Assembly: GCA_021845555.1 (NCBI GenBank)
Contig: JAJZVS010000244.1
Span: forward strand, 1 to 6,058
Reading direction: 5' to 3'
Origin: Pseudomonadota bacterium
GTDB taxonomy: Bacteria; Pseudomonadota; Alphaproteobacteria; Acetobacterales; Acetobacteraceae
Length of the DNA stretch: 6,058 nt
Below are positions 4,960-6,058 of this stretch, in pieces. The position numbers and the translations under genes were made by a program. How positions within the stretch are numbered: the first letter of the stretch is position 1; every line of letters begins with the position of its first letter. The notes under the pieces were generated by a model. It saw only the letters and a list, made by a program, of their open reading frames with translations, searched no databases and was not told the DNA's origin.

Positions 4960-5517
4960 ATGGACACCGACGCCGTCGCCGGCCTTGCCCGTCCCGCGGG
5001 CCTGCCTTTCCGCATCTCCAGGATCGGCCACGTCGCCCTGCATGTGCGCGACCTACCCCGTGCCGCCCGGTTCTATACCGAGGTGCTCGGCTTCCAGGTC
5101 TCCGACGTCTATGGCGACGCGATGATCCCCGGCGGCGCGGTGTTCCTGCGCTGCAACACCGACCATCACGGCATCGCTCTGTTCCGCGCCGAGGGCGAAC
5201 CCGGCCCCGGCCTGCACCATGTCGCCTTCGAGGTCGCCACGCTGGCCGAAGTCGTCCGCGTGCGCGATCACCTGCGCCGCCACGCGGTGCCGATCACCTT
5301 CGAGGGCCGTCGCCGCGCGGGTTGCCAGATCGCCGTCGAATTCCGCGATCCGGACGGGCACTGGTTGGAAATCTACTGGAACATCGACCAGATCGGCAGC
5401 GACGGAAGGGCCCGCCCGGCGGAGGAATGGAAGGGCGTGCCCAGCCTGGAGCAGGCGATCGCCGATCCGGTGCGCGGGCAGGACACGTCCCTGCCCGGCG
5501 GCTTCCCCGCGCCGTGA
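4960..5517 (+). CDS. VOC-superfamily protein, single-domain extradiol dioxygenase-like
   Basis: A 185-residue member of the vicinal oxygen chelate superfamily (glyoxalase/extradiol dioxygenase fold), with two beta-alpha-beta-beta-beta modules: about 19-75 (IGHVALHVRDL...FYTEVLGF) and 84-140 (LHHVAFEV...DPDGHWLEIYW). The metal-binding triad is recognisable as His24, His87 (or His86) and Glu137, which fits a mononuclear iron or manganese centre. His69-His70 in CNTDHHGIAL aligns with the catalytic His195 region of type I extradiol dioxygenases such as BphC, favouring a catechol-type dioxygenase over glyoxalase I or a resistance protein. The substrate is unknown. A tail of about 45 residues follows the second module. 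The start is supported by AGGA at 4947-4950, nine bases upstream. The TGA overlaps the GTG of the next gene (GTGA), so the two are coupled. It lies 36 bases after tRNA-Pro with no terminator between. Confidence 0.87.
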   Translation: MDTDAVAGLARPAGLPFRISRIGHVALHVRDLPRAARFYTEVLGFQVSDVYGDAMIPGGAVFLRCNTDHHGIALFRAEGEPGPGLHHVAFEVATLAEVVRVRDHLRRHAVPITFEGRRRAGCQIAVEFRDPDGHWLEIYWNIDQIGSDGRARPAEEWKGVPSLEQAIADPVRGQDTSLPGGFPAP

Positions 5518-6058
5518 CGCCGCGCGTCGTCCGCACCAAGCTGCTCGACATCGCCCTGCTGGAAACCGGGCCGGCCGACGGCCCGCCGGTGGTGCTGCTG
5601 CACGGGTTTCCCGACGATCCCCTCGCCTACCAGGCGGTCGCCCCGGCGCTGGCGGAAGAGGGCTGGCGCGTGCTGATGCCCTGGCTGCGCGGCTATGGCG
5701 GCACCCGGTTTCGCGATCCGGCCACGCCGCGCTCGGGCCAGCAGGCGGCGCTCGGGGCCGATCTGCTGGCGCTGCTCGATGCGCTGGGGATCGCGCGGGC
5801 GGTGTTGGGCGGCTACGACTGGGGCGGGCGCGCCGCCTGCGTCGTCGCCGCGCTGTGGCCCGAGCGGGTGCGCGGCCTCGTGTCCGTCACCGGCTACAAC
5901 ATCCAGAACATCGCCGCCGCGGCCCTGCCGGGCCCGGCGGAGCAGGAGCTGCGCTACTGGTACCATTGGTATTTCCATACCGAGCGCGGCCGGGCCGGGC
6001 TGAGCGCCAACCGGCGCGAGATCTGCCGCCTGCTGTGGCGCCTGTGGTCGCCCAACTG
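5514..6058 (+). CDS. Alpha/beta hydrolase, epoxide hydrolase/haloalkane dehalogenase-like (3' end outside window)
   Basis: 181 residues are visible. The hydrolase fold is clear: first strand and oxyanion-hole motif LLHGFPD (28-34), a second conserved stretch PWLRGYGGT (56-64), and the nucleophile elbow GGYDWGGR (99-106) with Asp102. An Asp nucleophile followed by Trp-Gly is typical of epoxide hydrolases and haloalkane dehalogenases; esterases, lipases and C-C bond hydrolases of meta-cleavage pathways use Ser. The aromatic-rich segment at 148-180 is the start of the cap domain. The catalytic acid and His would lie beyond the window. The start is GTG at 5514, overlapping the upstream TGA; I chose it because the fold begins about 26 residues later and the next in-frame ATG (codon 55) falls inside the conserved core. 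Together with the dioxygenase-like neighbour it suggests oxidative breakdown or detoxification of a small organic compound, which is inference. Confidence 0.88.
   Translation, partial: MTPRVVRTKLLDIALLETGPADGPPVVLLHGFPDDPLAYQAVAPALAEEGWRVLMPWLRGYGGTRFRDPATPRSGQQAALGADLLALLDALGIARAVLGGYDWGGRAACVVAALWPERVRGLVSVTGYNIQNIAAAALPGPAEQELRYWYHWYFHTERGRAGLSANRREICRLLWRLWSPN

Overview
The window is a GC-rich, densely coded chromosomal segment of the kind seen in Alphaproteobacteria. The ihfA-merR gene pair, the GC-rich codon use and the style of the metabolic genes suggest Rhodospirillales/Acetobacteraceae. That placement is inference, because no 16S or other diagnostic marker is present. I see no mobile element, CRISPR array, phage gene or defence system, and most of the window looks like ordinary core and metabolic gene content.

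Layout. (1) 1-470, plus strand: the C-terminal part of an inosine-uridine-type nucleoside hydrolase, cut by the window edge. (2) 473-517: three 15-bp tandem repeats. (3) 595-1374, plus: an HpcH/HpaI-type pyruvate aldolase, closed by a strong intrinsic terminator at 1398-1431. (4) 3693-1427, minus: a two-gene operon in which a small DUF1499 putative lipoprotein overlaps by 4 bases (ATGA) an SbmA/BacA/YddA-like ABC transporter with fused membrane and ATPase domains. The ABC stop codon sits inside the T-tract of the convergent terminator. (5) 3908-4743, plus: ihfA (integration host factor alpha) overlapping by 4 bases (ATGA) a MerR-type regulator. A consensus-like promoter lies so close to ihfA that the mRNA is probably leaderless. 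(6) 4738-4826: three copies of a ~30-bp GC-rich repeat. The first contains the merR stop codon and the third carries the -35 box of a tRNA promoter. (7) 4847-4923: tRNA-Pro(GGG) with encoded CCA. (8) 4960-end, plus: a VOC/extradiol-dioxygenase-like protein translationally coupled (GTGA overlap) to an alpha/beta hydrolase of the epoxide hydrolase/haloalkane dehalogenase type, which runs off the window.

How the genes work together. The ihfA-merR unit is a nucleoid/regulatory operon. The VOC-hydrolase pair looks like a small catabolic or detoxification unit that may be read through from the tRNA-Pro gene, since no terminator separates them. The nucleoside hydrolase and the aldolase are both scavenging/catabolic enzymes on the same strand, 124 bases apart, and may or may not be cotranscribed. 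The DUF1499-ABC pair is probably an envelope function with unknown substrate. The items most worth a second look are the leaderless ihfA start, the tRNA promoter built into a degenerate repeat copy, and the two small repeat clusters that each begin at the stop codon of the gene before them.
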